Assembly (NCBI GenBank): GCA_037953745.1 | Contig: JBAKBP010001393.1 | Coordinates: 87,501 to 151,500 of the forward strand | Direction of reading: 5' to 3' | DNA from: Lithodes maja | Taxonomy: Eukaryota; Arthropoda; Malacostraca; Decapoda; Lithodidae | Length of the DNA stretch: 64,000 bases | Part shown: piece by piece, positions 1-9,884 of the stretch | Layout of the letters: each line of letters begins with the position of its first letter | Position numbering within the stretch: position 1 is the first letter of the stretch | Program-made: the position numbers and the translations under genes | Notes under the pieces: generated by a model | The model's input: the letters and a program-made list of their open reading frames with translations, nothing else | Database searches by the model: none | What the model was told of the DNA's origin: nothing

Positions 1-707
1 CAATACACATTACTCACACACTAGACAACACTATTAATACTTTCATGTATCAATTAACTGCACTGTCGTTTTGCTGCTGTGTCCGGAGTTCCGTTGCGTA
101 GGGCGCATACGGACTCAGAGGGGAGACAGAGTGAGAGAAGCGAAGTAGCCTATGCGGTAGTAGGCTACCGGCGCAGTACTGTTGCCTGCAACCTTTTAGT
201 TATTCCAAGTATAGATTCATTATTACAATAAGTGACTACTGTTTATGTTCCTTCCATGTGTATTATTAGGTATCTACTGGATCATGAACATCTTGTATGC
301 TACATGCTAGTGCATGTTAGTAGGGGACAGTTATTCTAGTGCACGCGCTTTCAAGTAGGCGTGTACATTTGTCATTTAGCATTTCACTGTCATACCTTTA
401 GCCTGCTTCTATTCTACATTATTAGAGGCTTAATATTAACGTAGTTTCTTGAGTATTGCATTTCTTTAGTAATAACGTAACCTATAAATGTCTGAGGGAG
501 TTTAGCCTCATAGCCTACCCCTGTTGTACACTTTCGCCGAGTTAAGGTACCTCGTTACCATAGACGATAACTCTGTAGGGCGTTGGTGCTTTTGTTGTCT
601 GGAGCATATAGTATTTGGGACTGGAATCGAGCGTGTCGTTGTCACATAAGCCATTTCTGTCCTACGATCAAGAATCCCGAATATGTATTGCCGATCCAGC
701 CGTAACA
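1..707 (+). repeat. 5' LTR (3' part only)
   Basis: Positions 1-707 match 7428-8134 base for base. The LTR ends in ...GTAACA. A TATA-like TATAAAT lies at 483-489 and could be the promoter, but this is only a motif match. The first ~1.09 kb of the LTR lies outside the window. Confidence 0.93.
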
Positions 708-710
708 AAA

Positions 711-722
711 TGGCGACCTTGC
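711..722 (+). other. primer-binding site
   Basis: TGGCGACCTTGC starts three bases after the LTR end. Starting with TGG (complement of tRNA CCA) and this position are typical of a minus-strand primer site. TGGCGACC resembles the sites of elements primed by tRNA-Arg, but the tRNA assignment is a guess. Confidence 0.7.
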
Positions 723-949
723 ACAAGATTCAGTAGTATCCTATCACATGTTTTTTGGAGAACTATTCTATGCTACCTAGTAGAGCTGGCTAGAATTTTC
801 TTGCATATTGGAGGAATTTTTATTGTGTCATTATTGTATTGGTGGACTTGCAGATTGTTTCGTTGGGGGTGTCTAGAGTAGAGTCATTCAAGCATCTTTA
901 ACATTTTGTGAGTCGAGACTGCAATTAGTAATAAGCACTTCTTTTTTTT

Positions 950-3900
950 ATGAACAGCAATTGTATAACCAGCACTATGTCTAATGACTCATCATTTACG
1001 GGGGAGGATAACACGGTACAGCCTAGTAACCAGCAAGTACAACAGATGTTTAGGGAGGGGAGTGTTATAAGTGGAGAGAGGGATGCCCGGGCATTTTTGC
1101 AGACACCTTTGACCGAACAGCGCCTGCAGGCTATTGATTGTTACGGTCTTCGCTGTTTAGCCACGGTTTTGGGGCGGGACTGTCCTGACAGTTGGCCCAA
1201 GAAGAATTTGGTGGCATGTTTGTTGGGTGATGGCGATGGGGCGGTGGGTGGAGTGGGGTCTTGGGGGGTTCCCTCCAAGCCTCCATTCCACTCTACCCCT
1301 GAGCTGGGCCCTCAGCCAGCGAGTCTTAGCACGATGCAGCAGGAGGGTTCTCAAGGGCAAGCTGGCTTACCCGTAAACACGTCTCGGTGTGGATCCCCCA
1401 TTTTGTGCTCTCCCCCCCCAGGCCTGTCTCCTGAGATGTTATTTCAGCTAGAACTAGCTAAGTTTAAGCTGCAGGAGACTCGGATACAGATACAACAGGC
1501 TAGTATAGAATGCATAGAGGTTGCTAGAATCCAAGCCAATCAGGATGCAACCAGGTACCAGGCTGAAATGGATGTCGAGAAGTCTAGAGTAGAGACCACG
1601 GGGCGTCATCTCGGTGGTGGGCACCGGGTTACAGACTCACTTTCGCATTTAATTAAGTTAGTACCCGCATTTGATGAGACAGCAGTGACTGAGTTTTTTG
1701 CTCGTTTCGAAAAGAAGTGTCGTGAGTATGACTGGCCGGAGGTTAAATGGGCAGCATTAGTTTCATCACGTCTAGTGGGTAAGGGGTTGAAAGCCTACGA
1801 TGCACTGTCACTGGACGAGAGTGTAGTGTATGGACTGGTGAAGGAGGCTGTGCTCCGGGCCTACGAACTGCAACCCGAAACTTATAGATTGAAGTTCCGT
1901 GGCGTGAATAAGAAGAGCGACGTCAGTTTTATGGAGCACGCACGGGACTTAACAGATGCAGGTAATAACTGGTTTCGGTCCGAGCACGCAGAGTCGGCTG
2001 AGGAAATTAAGCAACTTTTCTATCTGGAACAGTTTTACAAATGTACTGGAACCGATCTAACGCTGAACATTAAGGAAAAATGTCCCAAGACAGTAGAGGA
2101 GGCTGCCAAGATGGCAGACCTCAGATTATCATTGATTCGTGGTTGCGGTGCCGCTCAGAGGGCTGAGTCAGGGCAGAAGGGGCGCTATACCCCACCCACC
2201 AGAGTTTTCGATAATAACAAATCCTATGACACACATAACCACACTAAATGCATTGCACCTAATAACACCTACAAACACAAGCCTCTCCCGTTTACTAAAG
2301 GTCAGGCCCCTTCTTCGCCCGCACAAGGGAAGAAGCCCATTGGGGATGTGAAATGTTACAAATGTCAGAAGCTAGGCCATTATTCACGTGAGTGCCCTAG
2401 TAACACTCCCGCTAAGCCGGTGTCATTGGTTCACAGTATCGGTGTGTCTCTGAAGGCTGCAGCAACTGCCCGGGGTAGGTTGTCAGCAGCTGAGGCACAC
2501 GCGGTAAAGAAGCGTACGGAAGGCTCGACACCTGTCCGGGACACTTTCTGTAGCCATCGGGGACACGGGTTTGTGAGCTGGGGGAGTGAACTACGGAGGG
2601 TTGACTTGCTGAGGGATACGGGGGCTTCGCAAACTTTGTTGAGGAACTTCACAGGGAAACCGATAAATGCGGCCAGAGTTGTTGTGGTGCAGGGTATAAA
2701 TGCTACGAGGTCATACCCACTTGTGAGGTTGGAGTTGAGAGTGGGAGAGGTGTGCAGGGAGCTGGATGTAGGGATCGTTGAGTGTTTGCCAGTTGAGGGC
2801 GTCGACCTTCTTCTCGGCAACGACTTTGCGGTGCCCACTTCCGGGACTCCACCCTTAGTCGTTGCCGAGAGGGCGGCCGACGTGGATGGTGAGAATCGGG
2901 AATGGGTTGGGAGGTGCCAACAGGATGAGATGGCCTGTGTGGTAACCCGATCTCGCTCTGCGGCTCCTGCACAGCCTAGCACTCAACCTCGGGGACAGTG
3001 GAGGAAGGATCAGGAGAAGGTTGCTAAGGGCAGGAAAAGGGACATTGATTCTGCTGCACTTCTCGGTGATTCGGTACTTGGACCTATAATAAACACGGGA
3101 GTTGACTCTGGCCCAGATATGGTGTGTAACAAGGCAGAGTTGGGTAAGACTTCGCGTGAGGCAAGAGCTGTAGCGAGAGCCACTAAGGCAGTAGAGCCTA
3201 CTAGCCGGGGTAATGTCTTATTACAAAACCATCTTGATGCATTGACGCCCAGGGACATTAGTGAGCAGCAGCTGCAAGACGCTAGCCTAGCTCGTTATAG
3301 CAATGGTGCCATAGAGTTGGAGGAAGATGGGGATGCGAAGCCGGGAGATTTCTTTAGGCTCAACAGGATATTGTACCGCAGATTTCTAGACCCCAAATCG
3401 AAGTGGGAGGGCGGTGCGAGGGTAGTAGACCAGGTGGTTGTTCCAAATAAGTATAGAGAGTCCTTATTGTGTCTGGCGCATGATGTGCCGGTGGCGGGTC
3501 ATTTGGGGGTAACAAAAACATTGGCGGCATTGGGCAGGTTTTTCTGGTGGCCTGGGGTCAAGGCTGATGTCTGTGCATGGGTGGCTGGGTGTGCGACCTG
3601 CCAGACAACGGGGAAGCCTAACCAGACCATCCCGAAGGCACCTTTGTTTCCCATACCTGTCACCGGGCCTCCGTTCAGCAAAGTTGTAGTAGATTTGGTT
3701 GGCCCTTTCCCGCCTACTAGTAGTGGCAATAAATTCCTGTTGACAATCATGGATGTGGCTACGAGATACCCGGACGCATACCCCATGAGAAACGGCTCGG
3801 CAAAGGCAGTTGTTAAAAACTTATTATTGTTCTGTTCCCGTTATGGATTTTCACGTGAGGTGCAGTCAGACCAGGGGAGCAATTTTACATCCAAATTGTT

Positions 3901-4489
3901 CAAGCAAACCCTTCAGTTGCACGGTATATGTTCTGTAGTGTCGTCAGCCTACCATCCCGAGAGTCAGGGAGTCTTGGAGCGGTGGCACTCGACCCTGAAG
4001 AGTATGCTACGCTGTTACTGTGCAGAACATGACACTGATTGGGATTTGGGTCTGCCGTATGTTCTGTTCGCTGCACGTGAAGTCCCAGGAGAGAGCCTGG
4101 GGTTCAGTCCAAATCAACTAGTCTTTGGCCATAATGTGAGAGGACCTTTAAGTATGGTGAAAGAGATCTGGGAGGGCGAAGAGAAGCCGGGGTCTGTACT
4201 TAAATATATCCTTGAGAGCCGGGAGAGACTTATAGGTTGCATGGCAGCGGCAGGTAATAACTTGGTTAATGCACAGGCGGTCATGAAGCACCAGTATGAC
4301 GCCAAGGTGAAGCTTCGGGAGTTTTCGGTGGGTCAGGAGGTAATGTTGCTTTTACCTTTGCCTGGACACCCCCTTTCTGCCAAGTTTATTGGGCCGTATG
4401 TGGTGGCTAAGAAACTGTCCGACCTTGATTATCTCGTTGCAACACCTGACCGTAGAAAAAACATCAGTTATGTCATGTTAACCTCATGA
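950..4489 (+). CDS. gag-pol (ORF1): Gag-protease-integrase polyprotein (ORF1) of Gmr1-like Ty3 element
   Basis: 1179 residues. The gag capsid C-terminal part at about 312-392 resembles the SCAN fold (YRLKFRG start, LEQF core, EEAAKMAD end), fitting the published view that SCAN was derived from Gmr1-type gag. A CX2CX4HX4C zinc knuckle lies at 469-482. The aspartic protease active site DTGAS is at 556-560. Integrase follows: HHCC finger H844, H851, C881, C884; catalytic D915, D974 and E1010, the last two with the classic D-35-E spacing; a GPY module at 1148-1150. The ATG at 950 is the first in frame and lies 243 bases after the LTR. The TGA at 4487-4489 overlaps the ORF2 ATG. The reading frame is undamaged. 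Confidence 0.93.
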   Translation: MNSNCITSTMSNDSSFTGEDNTVQPSNQQVQQMFREGSVISGERDARAFLQTPLTEQRLQAIDCYGLRCLATVLGRDCPDSWPKKNLVACLLGDGDGAVGGVGSWGVPSKPPFHSTPELGPQPASLSTMQQEGSQGQAGLPVNTSRCGSPILCSPPPGLSPEMLFQLELAKFKLQETRIQIQQASIECIEVARIQANQDATRYQAEMDVEKSRVETTGRHLGGGHRVTDSLSHLIKLVPAFDETAVTEFFARFEKKCREYDWPEVKWAALVSSRLVGKGLKAYDALSLDESVVYGLVKEAVLRAYELQPETYRLKFRGVNKKSDVSFMEHARDLTDAGNNWFRSEHAESAEEIKQLFYLEQFYKCTGTDLTLNIKEKCPKTVEEAAKMADLRLSLIRGCGAAQRAESGQKGRYTPPTRVFDNNKSYDTHNHTKCIAPNNTYKHKPLPFTKGQAPSSPAQGKKPIGDVKCYKCQKLGHYSRECPSNTPAKPVSLVHSIGVSLKAAATARGRLSAAEAHAVKKRTEGSTPVRDTFCSHRGHGFVSWGSELRRVDLLRDTGASQTLLRNFTGKPINAARVVVVQGINATRSYPLVRLELRVGEVCRELDVGIVECLPVEGVDLLLGNDFAVPTSGTPPLVVAERAADVDGENREWVGRCQQDEMACVVTRSRSAAPAQPSTQPRGQWRKDQEKVAKGRKRDIDSAALLGDSVLGPIINTGVDSGPDMVCNKAELGKTSREARAVARATKAVEPTSRGNVLLQNHLDALTPRDISEQQLQDASLARYSNGAIELEEDGDAKPGDFFRLNRILYRRFLDPKSKWEGGARVVDQVVVPNKYRESLLCLAHDVPVAGHLGVTKTLAALGRFFWWPGVKADVCAWVAGCATCQTTGKPNQTIPKAPLFPIPVTGPPFSKVVVDLVGPFPPTSSGNKFLLTIMDVATRYPDAYPMRNGSAKAVVKNLLLFCSRYGFSREVQSDQGSNFTSKLFKQTLQLHGICSVVSSAYHPESQGVLERWHSTLKSMLRCYCAEHDTDWDLGLPYVLFAAREVPGESLGFSPNQLVFGHNVRGPLSMVKEIWEGEEKPGSVLKYILESRERLIGCMAAAGNNLVNAQAVMKHQYDAKVKLREFSVGQEVMLLLPLPGHPLSAKFIGPYVVAKKLSDLDYLVATPDRRKNISYVMLTS
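4456..4462 (+). promoter_or_regulatory. candidate -1 ribosomal frameshift site A AAA AAC
   Basis: The heptamer is in register with ORF1 (AGA AAA AAC). The -1 frame has a TAG immediately upstream (4453-4455) and is then open without a stop through all of ORF2 to 6054. A -1 slip here would fuse RT-RNase H to integrase. An imperfect downstream hairpin (GTGAGA 4498-4503 with TCTCAC 4518-4523) is rather far away (35-nt spacer). The alternative is termination-reinitiation at the ATGA overlap 4486-4489. Confidence 0.6.
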
Positions 4490-6054
4490 AAGAGTATGTG
4501 AGACGCCCCTCAGAGCCTCTCACTGTCCCTGTGCTGGCCTGCAGCGGCCAGGGTGGAGAAGGAGGTGGGGACAGTCATGCTGCTGAGGAGGATAGCTGGG
4601 ACTGTGTCATTTCCGCGGAACAGTGGGCGGGGAATACTGAACAAGAGGCTAGGCAAGCTGTAAGTCACCTGCCTGAGCACCAGGGTGCTGCTGTCCTAGG
4701 CCTGTTCAGGTCATACCCCTCTGTTTTCGCCGAACACCCAGGTCTCACTACTCAGGTAACGCACGACGTGGACGTCGGTGATAATGTGCCCTTCAAGTCA
4801 GTGCCCTACCGTGTGCCCCCGGTAAAGTTGCCAGCTTTACGGGAGGAGTTAAAGTACATGGTTGAGAGAGGGATGATCACTGAAGGTTATGTGAAGTGGA
4901 CATCACCCGTCACGTTGCAGCCAAAACCTGACGGCAAGGTGCGGTTCTGCATAGATTTTCGTAGGCTAAATGGCTTGACCACTACCAACCCTTACCCTTT
5001 GCCTCGAGTTGACGACAGCGTGGACAAGATAGGGAATGCAAAGTACCTTACTAAAATTGATCTTGTAAAAGGCTACTGGCAAGTACCCCTGTCGGACCGA
5101 GCTAAGCAAGTTTGTGGTTTTGTGGTAGATGGCAAGACCTACCAATGTAACGTAATGCCTTATGGGCTTAAGAACGCACCTGCCACGTTTCAGAACCTGA
5201 TGAACGATATTTGTGACGAAATCCCTAACTGCACGGTCTACCTTGATGACGTGATAGTGTATGATGACGATTTTGAAAATCACCTAAGGCACTTAGAGAC
5301 CCTGTTTGGGAAGTTGCACGATGCTGGGCTGGTGGTGAACCTGAGGAAGTGCGAGTTTGTAAAGGCTACTGTGCAGTATCTTGGCTTCGTGGTCGGGTTA
5401 GGCCGGGTGTGCCCCCCCCTGAGCAAGATACAGGCTATCAATATGTTTCCCAGGCCCACCACTAAGCGCCAGGTCATGCGGTTCCTAGGTATGATAGGCT
5501 ATTATAGGCGCTTCATCCGGGGATACTCTACTGTCTTAGCACCGTTAACTGATCTACTGTCGAAGTCAGTGAAGTTCTGTTGGGCTGCGGAGTGTCAGAG
5601 GGCTTTCGACCTAGTCAAGCACCTGCTGTGTACACATCCGATTTTGAGAGCCCCAGACTTCTCCAGGAGTTTTCAGCTGGCGACTGATGCCAGCGGTGTG
5701 GGTGCCGGGGCAGTGTTACTGCAGACTGATTCCGAGGGCTTGGAACACCCAGTGAGCTTCTTTTCTCGCAAGTTTAATTCGGCACAAAGGAATTACTCGA
5801 CTATAGAGAAGGAGCTTCTTGCTATCGTTTTGTCGCTCAAACATTTCGAAGTTTATGTTCCAGCCTATGGCCCGGTAGTGACGATTTATACGGACCATCA
5901 TCCCTTGAAATTCCTAAATCAGTTTCACAATCGGAATATGCGGTTGACCAGGTGGTCCCTAATGCTCCAAGAGTATAATCTCAACATTCAGCATGTTGCC
6001 GGGAGTGAGAACGTGATAGCAGATTGTCTATCAAGGGTTGATGATCCAGGATAG
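4486..6054 (+). CDS. pol (ORF2): Reverse transcriptase-RNase H (ORF2) of Gmr1-like Ty3 element
   Basis: 522 residues from the ATG, or 10 more if entered by the upstream -1 frameshift. After a ~95-residue linker comes a Ty3-type RT: motif A Asp at 192 (KIDLVKGYWQ), YLDD at 252-255, then the connection and RNase H with D401 (TDAS), E443 (EKELL) and D470 (YTDHH). Synthesises cDNA and removes template RNA. No integrase follows, which confirms that integrase lies upstream in ORF1. The ATG overlaps the ORF1 stop (ATGA). The frame is -1 relative to ORF1. No disabling mutation is seen. Confidence 0.93.
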   Translation: MKEYVRRPSEPLTVPVLACSGQGGEGGGDSHAAEEDSWDCVISAEQWAGNTEQEARQAVSHLPEHQGAAVLGLFRSYPSVFAEHPGLTTQVTHDVDVGDNVPFKSVPYRVPPVKLPALREELKYMVERGMITEGYVKWTSPVTLQPKPDGKVRFCIDFRRLNGLTTTNPYPLPRVDDSVDKIGNAKYLTKIDLVKGYWQVPLSDRAKQVCGFVVDGKTYQCNVMPYGLKNAPATFQNLMNDICDEIPNCTVYLDDVIVYDDDFENHLRHLETLFGKLHDAGLVVNLRKCEFVKATVQYLGFVVGLGRVCPPLSKIQAINMFPRPTTKRQVMRFLGMIGYYRRFIRGYSTVLAPLTDLLSKSVKFCWAAECQRAFDLVKHLLCTHPILRAPDFSRSFQLATDASGVGAGAVLLQTDSEGLEHPVSFFSRKFNSAQRNYSTIEKELLAIVLSLKHFEVYVPAYGPVVTIYTDHHPLKFLNQFHNRNMRLTRWSLMLQEYNLNIQHVAGSENVIADCLSRVDDPG

Positions 6055-6335
6055 TCGTGCACGGTGTGTGGGTTGAGCAGGAGTAAAATTAGTCTATCAT
6101 AACGCCGTCCAAAAAGATTATAAAACAATAAAATAAACGAGAAAATTTTGTTTTAGTTTTGTAAGTCTTTATTGTTGTAGCATGATGCATGCGATATTGT
6201 GTTTTATGTATAATTCACACTTCAGTTGTTGTGCACCTTTTGCAATTAGTGGCAGCTAAGGGTAGCAGGTCGGTTGGTTGCCTGTCAGATTTTGATAATG
6301 CTTCTAAGGTCGATTATCTAAAATCTTGGGGGGGC
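6055..6335 (+). other. 3' untranslated segment with polypurine tract
   Basis: Non-coding stretch between ORF2 and the 3' LTR. AATAAA-like words lie at 6126-6135. The G7 run at 6328-6334 immediately before the LTR start is the likely plus-strand primer. An ORF starting at 6189 crosses into the LTR and looks accidental. Confidence 0.75.
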
Positions 6336-8134
6336 TGTGACGCCCAGTGCGTGGCAACGCAACCTGATTGTACTCCTTGGTACTCCACTGTGCCGTGTGC
6401 CGGTGCGGTGCCGTGTGCCGGTGCGGTGCCGTGTTGGCTGCTTATATTGAGTGTGACAACGTATAACTATGTTCTTTGTATCTCTGCAAAGGTCTCGTCA
6501 TTTGCTAACCAGTGGTGGGTTTTGTTTTAAGCCATGTCGAGACCTTCCATTTAATATGTAGTATCAATAGAGAAGTTGATAGATGAGATAATAGGAATTC
6601 AGAGAGAGAGAGTGAGTTAGACTTCAGAGCGAGAGGGTAGCAATGGTTGCCAGACGTATGGACCGGTTGGCAGCCCTGCGCTTATAGCTAGGTGCGACAG
6701 GGTTGGTAGTACATTGCCGCCTGCATATGCTGCCTGGCTGCCCATGTTGTCGTACTGCACATTGCATGGAGGCTCGCTGTGTGTTCCTTGATCAGGTTGC
6801 CTAGAACCTTTGAGACTCTAACATCCCTTGCCCTCTCTCCCAATTTCTCACGGTTGCACTCTTTCTCTCTGACGACATTACTCTCATTTCATTCTTCTCT
6901 CTATTTAAATGCATACCCTTCCCTTGAGGTCCTAAAGGAGTTTCAGCACTCACCTCTCGTATTACTCTTAGGACAAGCATATATTTACATGTATTAGATT
7001 TAAGGGGTTAATGTGAACAGCGATCTTCTTGATGAGGATAGTTGGTGAACGTTCTACATGTTCACGAGTTATATGCCCAGCTCATCATCCAATTTGTGAC
7101 TAGACTAGTGCCATGTGTAAGAGCCCGACCATGCCCAGGAGTTGTCTGTAGAGGGGCGAGGACTTAGCCTTGATTTGCCTACCGAGCCAGGAGCGAGTGT
7201 AGTACCAGAGACTACAGCTCGCTCGTAGTGCCGGTATAGTAGAGTAACGTAATTTATCTGTCCTTGTGTTCTCTGCAGTCTTTTCCTGGGTTCTCGCTTT
7301 CGGTGCTGGGACTCGTTGTTCCTGTGACTTGGCCTGCTAGCTAGAACACATGGGGATGATGAGTGGGTTATATCTTTATTTTACTATGCATTGCAGCTCT
7401 CTTTAAGTTTATGTATGTAACACTTTACAATACACATTACTCACACACTAGACAACACTATTAATACTTTCATGTATCAATTAACTGCACTGTCGTTTTG
7501 CTGCTGTGTCCGGAGTTCCGTTGCGTAGGGCGCATACGGACTCAGAGGGGAGACAGAGTGAGAGAAGCGAAGTAGCCTATGCGGTAGTAGGCTACCGGCG
7601 CAGTACTGTTGCCTGCAACCTTTTAGTTATTCCAAGTATAGATTCATTATTACAATAAGTGACTACTGTTTATGTTCCTTCCATGTGTATTATTAGGTAT
7701 CTACTGGATCATGAACATCTTGTATGCTACATGCTAGTGCATGTTAGTAGGGGACAGTTATTCTAGTGCACGCGCTTTCAAGTAGGCGTGTACATTTGTC
7801 ATTTAGCATTTCACTGTCATACCTTTAGCCTGCTTCTATTCTACATTATTAGAGGCTTAATATTAACGTAGTTTCTTGAGTATTGCATTTCTTTAGTAAT
7901 AACGTAACCTATAAATGTCTGAGGGAGTTTAGCCTCATAGCCTACCCCTGTTGTACACTTTCGCCGAGTTAAGGTACCTCGTTACCATAGACGATAACTC
8001 TGTAGGGCGTTGGTGCTTTTGTTGTCTGGAGCATATAGTATTTGGGACTGGAATCGAGCGTGTCGTTGTCACATAAGCCATTTCTGTCCTACGATCAAGA
8101 ATCCCGAATATGTATTGCCGATCCAGCCGTAACA
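6336..8134 (+). repeat. 3' LTR
   Basis: 1799 bp, beginning TGTGACGCCC and ending GTAACA, so it has TG...CA ends. The start is set by the G7 polypurine tract, the end by the point at which the two LTR copies diverge (after 707 and after 8134). A short tandem repeat of a GTGCCG-type unit lies at about 6390-6430. The TATAAAT equivalent is at 7910-7916. Confidence 0.88.
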
Positions 8135-8509
8135 ATGGGGTGAGGTGGAAATGGGTCGTTTGGAATAGGCGCCACTCGCCGAAGTCATATGCCCGATTTT
8201 TTTCTCTCACCCGATTCGATCCATTAGCGACTAGATGTGAACCATAGATACCATTCAGAATCTTACCAGGGTCCATCGATGTCATTATCTTTCTCTCTCT
8301 CTCTTACCATCACTCTTTCTCTCTCACTCTCTTACACACACTCGCTAACTCACTAACTCACTCACTAACTCACTCACTCACTCACTCACTCACTCTCTCT
8401 CACCAATCTATCACTACCCGCGACAAGTTCTTCATCACCCCTCACAAAGTTGCCATAAAGCCGCTCCCTCAAGTTTTCTCATAAGGATCTCCCAAGCTAA
8501 CCCAGATAA
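8135..8509. repeat. unique flank plus CT/CACT microsatellite
   Basis: About 150 bases of unassigned flank, then an impure CT and (CACT)n/(CTAA)n tract at 8286-8405. No gene seen. Confidence 0.7.
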
Positions 8510-8859
8510 GGGGGTAGTACTTGCTTTTGTATCTATATATTAATATATTTAATATTTTATTAATATCCTCGCTAGACCTACATGATACATCAAGCTTACA
8601 AAACACCCCCTAAACCCATTTTTTCGTTAGAAAAATTTCTCGGCCGAAGGTCGATTCGTGTTAAAATTACAGGCTCGCAATTGTTCGCCAGGAAAAGAAT
8701 CGACACCTAAATGGCACGAAAGGTCTTAATATTGACAAACAAATGAGGCGAAAGGTATAAGAATCGCCAAACTAACGAAACGAACATCTTAAAATCTCAA
8801 AATGAATATGCTAAACCCGAGGGAGAAAGGGGTGCCTAAAAAGCGCCTACCTTCCCCCT
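8510..8859 (-). mobile_element. foldback MITE, family B copy 1
   Basis: Reads on the minus strand as the family seen at 14839-15246: G-run end, pyrimidine-rich arm, the near-palindrome GCGAGCGATAGCGAGC (degenerate here), GGCCGAAGGTC and a central hairpin. The flanking ATAA and TAAG look like a decayed TTAA duplication. Confidence 0.6.
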
Positions 8860-8875
8860 AAGTTATAGAGGGAAT

Positions 8876-9119
8876 CCTGGCAATCAATTAGTGTGGGGGA
8901 TGCTTCGCTTGTTTGCTATGCCCTCCTAAAAGGTTACCTGGCAATCAATTAGTGTGGGGGATGCTTCGCTTGTTTGCTATGCCCTCCTAAAAGGTTACCT
9001 GGCAATCAATTAGTGTGGGGGATGCTTCGCTTGTTTGCTATGCCCTCCTAAAAGGTTACCTGGCAATCAATTAGTGTGGGGGATGCTTCGCTTGTTTGCT
9101 ATGCCCTCCTAAAAGGTTA
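8876..9119. repeat. 61-bp tandem repeat, 4 copies
   Basis: Four essentially identical 61-bp units starting CCTGGCAATCAATTAG. They sit between two inverted family B MITEs. No spacers are present, so it is not a CRISPR array. Confidence 0.95.
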
Positions 9120-9120
9120 C

Positions 9121-9595
9121 CATTAATAAGGGGAGGATGGGCCGGGTTTTCTGGCCTCCCTTCTCCCTCCTGTTTAGCCCCTTTAGTTTTCAGATTTTAA
9201 GACGTCCAGGCTACCATTAATAAGGGTGGGGGGGGGGGGGGGAGAATGGGCAGGTTTTTCTGGCCTCCCTTCTCTCTCGTGTTTAGCCCCATTAGTTTTG
9301 ACATTGGATAACATTCGGCCCATTAGTTTGGCGATTTGAAGACCTTTCGTCCCTTTTCTTTGTCAATATTAAGCCTTTTCGTGTCATTTAGGTATACATT
9401 GTTTCCTGGAGTGCGATAGCGAGCCTGTAATTTTAAGAGGAACCGGTCTTTGGCCGGTACATTTTCTACCGAAGAATGTACACATTTATCTTGAAAGGGG
9501 GTCTAGGGGGTGTTGTTTTGTTATGGTTGATGGAGGTCTAGTACTAGCAAATAATAATGAAATGAAAAAAATCGACCAAAAAGTGAACCAACCCC
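9121..9595 (+). mobile_element. foldback MITE, family B copy 2 with duplicated left arm
   Basis: The left arm occurs twice (9121-9210 and again from 9217, the second with a G13 run). It is followed by the conserved core GCGATAGCGAGCC, GGCCGG and the hairpin near 9460-9480. The right end CCCC is followed by TTCA, close to TTAA. Together with copy 1 it makes a ~1-kb inverted repeat around the 61-bp array. Confidence 0.6.
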
Positions 9596-9646
9596 TTCAA
9601 GGAATATTATTTTGAAGTTCAGAGGGTGGGATTGGGATAACTGAAT

Positions 9647-9778
9647 ATACTGAACTGAATATAATAAAATGTTCCCGTATACTGAACTGAATATAATAAA
9701 ATGTTCCCGTATACTGAACTGAATATAATAAAATGTTCCCGTATACTGAACTGAATATAATAAAATGTTCCCGTATAC
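9647..9778. repeat. 32-bp tandem repeat, ~4 copies
   Basis: Unit begins ATACTGAACTGAATATAATA and ends GTTCCCGT. The copies are near-identical. Open reading frames across it are a by-product of the periodicity. Confidence 0.93.
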
Positions 9779-9884
9779 TCTTCCCCTTCTTCGCCCTCTC
9801 CAGTTATTTTGACAGTAAATATCTGGAGCCAAGAAGACAAACAAACTAGAAAGAAAGCAGTGCAGTGTATGGAGCCAAGATATC

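Larger units (their letters stand above)
1..8134 (+). mobile_element. Ty3-type LTR retrotransposon, Gmr1-like domain order
   Basis: An LTR element whose 5' LTR is cut by the window edge. The order seen is LTR, primer-binding site, ORF1 (gag, protease, integrase), overlapping ORF2 (reverse transcriptase, RNase H), polypurine tract, LTR. Integrase upstream of RT is the order of Ty1/copia elements, yet the RT, RNase H, HHCC zinc finger and GPY motif are Ty3-type. That combination is known from the Gmr1 lineage. The 707 bp of LTR visible on both sides are identical, and both ORFs are intact, so the insertion is recent and may be active. No envelope-like ORF is present. The target-site duplication cannot be tested because the left flank is outside the window. 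Confidence 0.9.

Noticed and set aside
950..6054. Endogenous retrovirus
   Set aside because: No envelope ORF, and the domain order is that of a Gmr1-like retrotransposon.
6189..6530. 113-residue ORF at the 3' LTR boundary, possible extra gene of the Ty3 element
   Set aside because: It crosses the polypurine tract and LTR start and is partly made of a GTGCCG tandem repeat; no recognisable domain.
8876..9119. Regular direct repeats that might suggest a CRISPR array
   Set aside because: Units are contiguous 61-bp copies with no unique spacers, in eukaryotic DNA.
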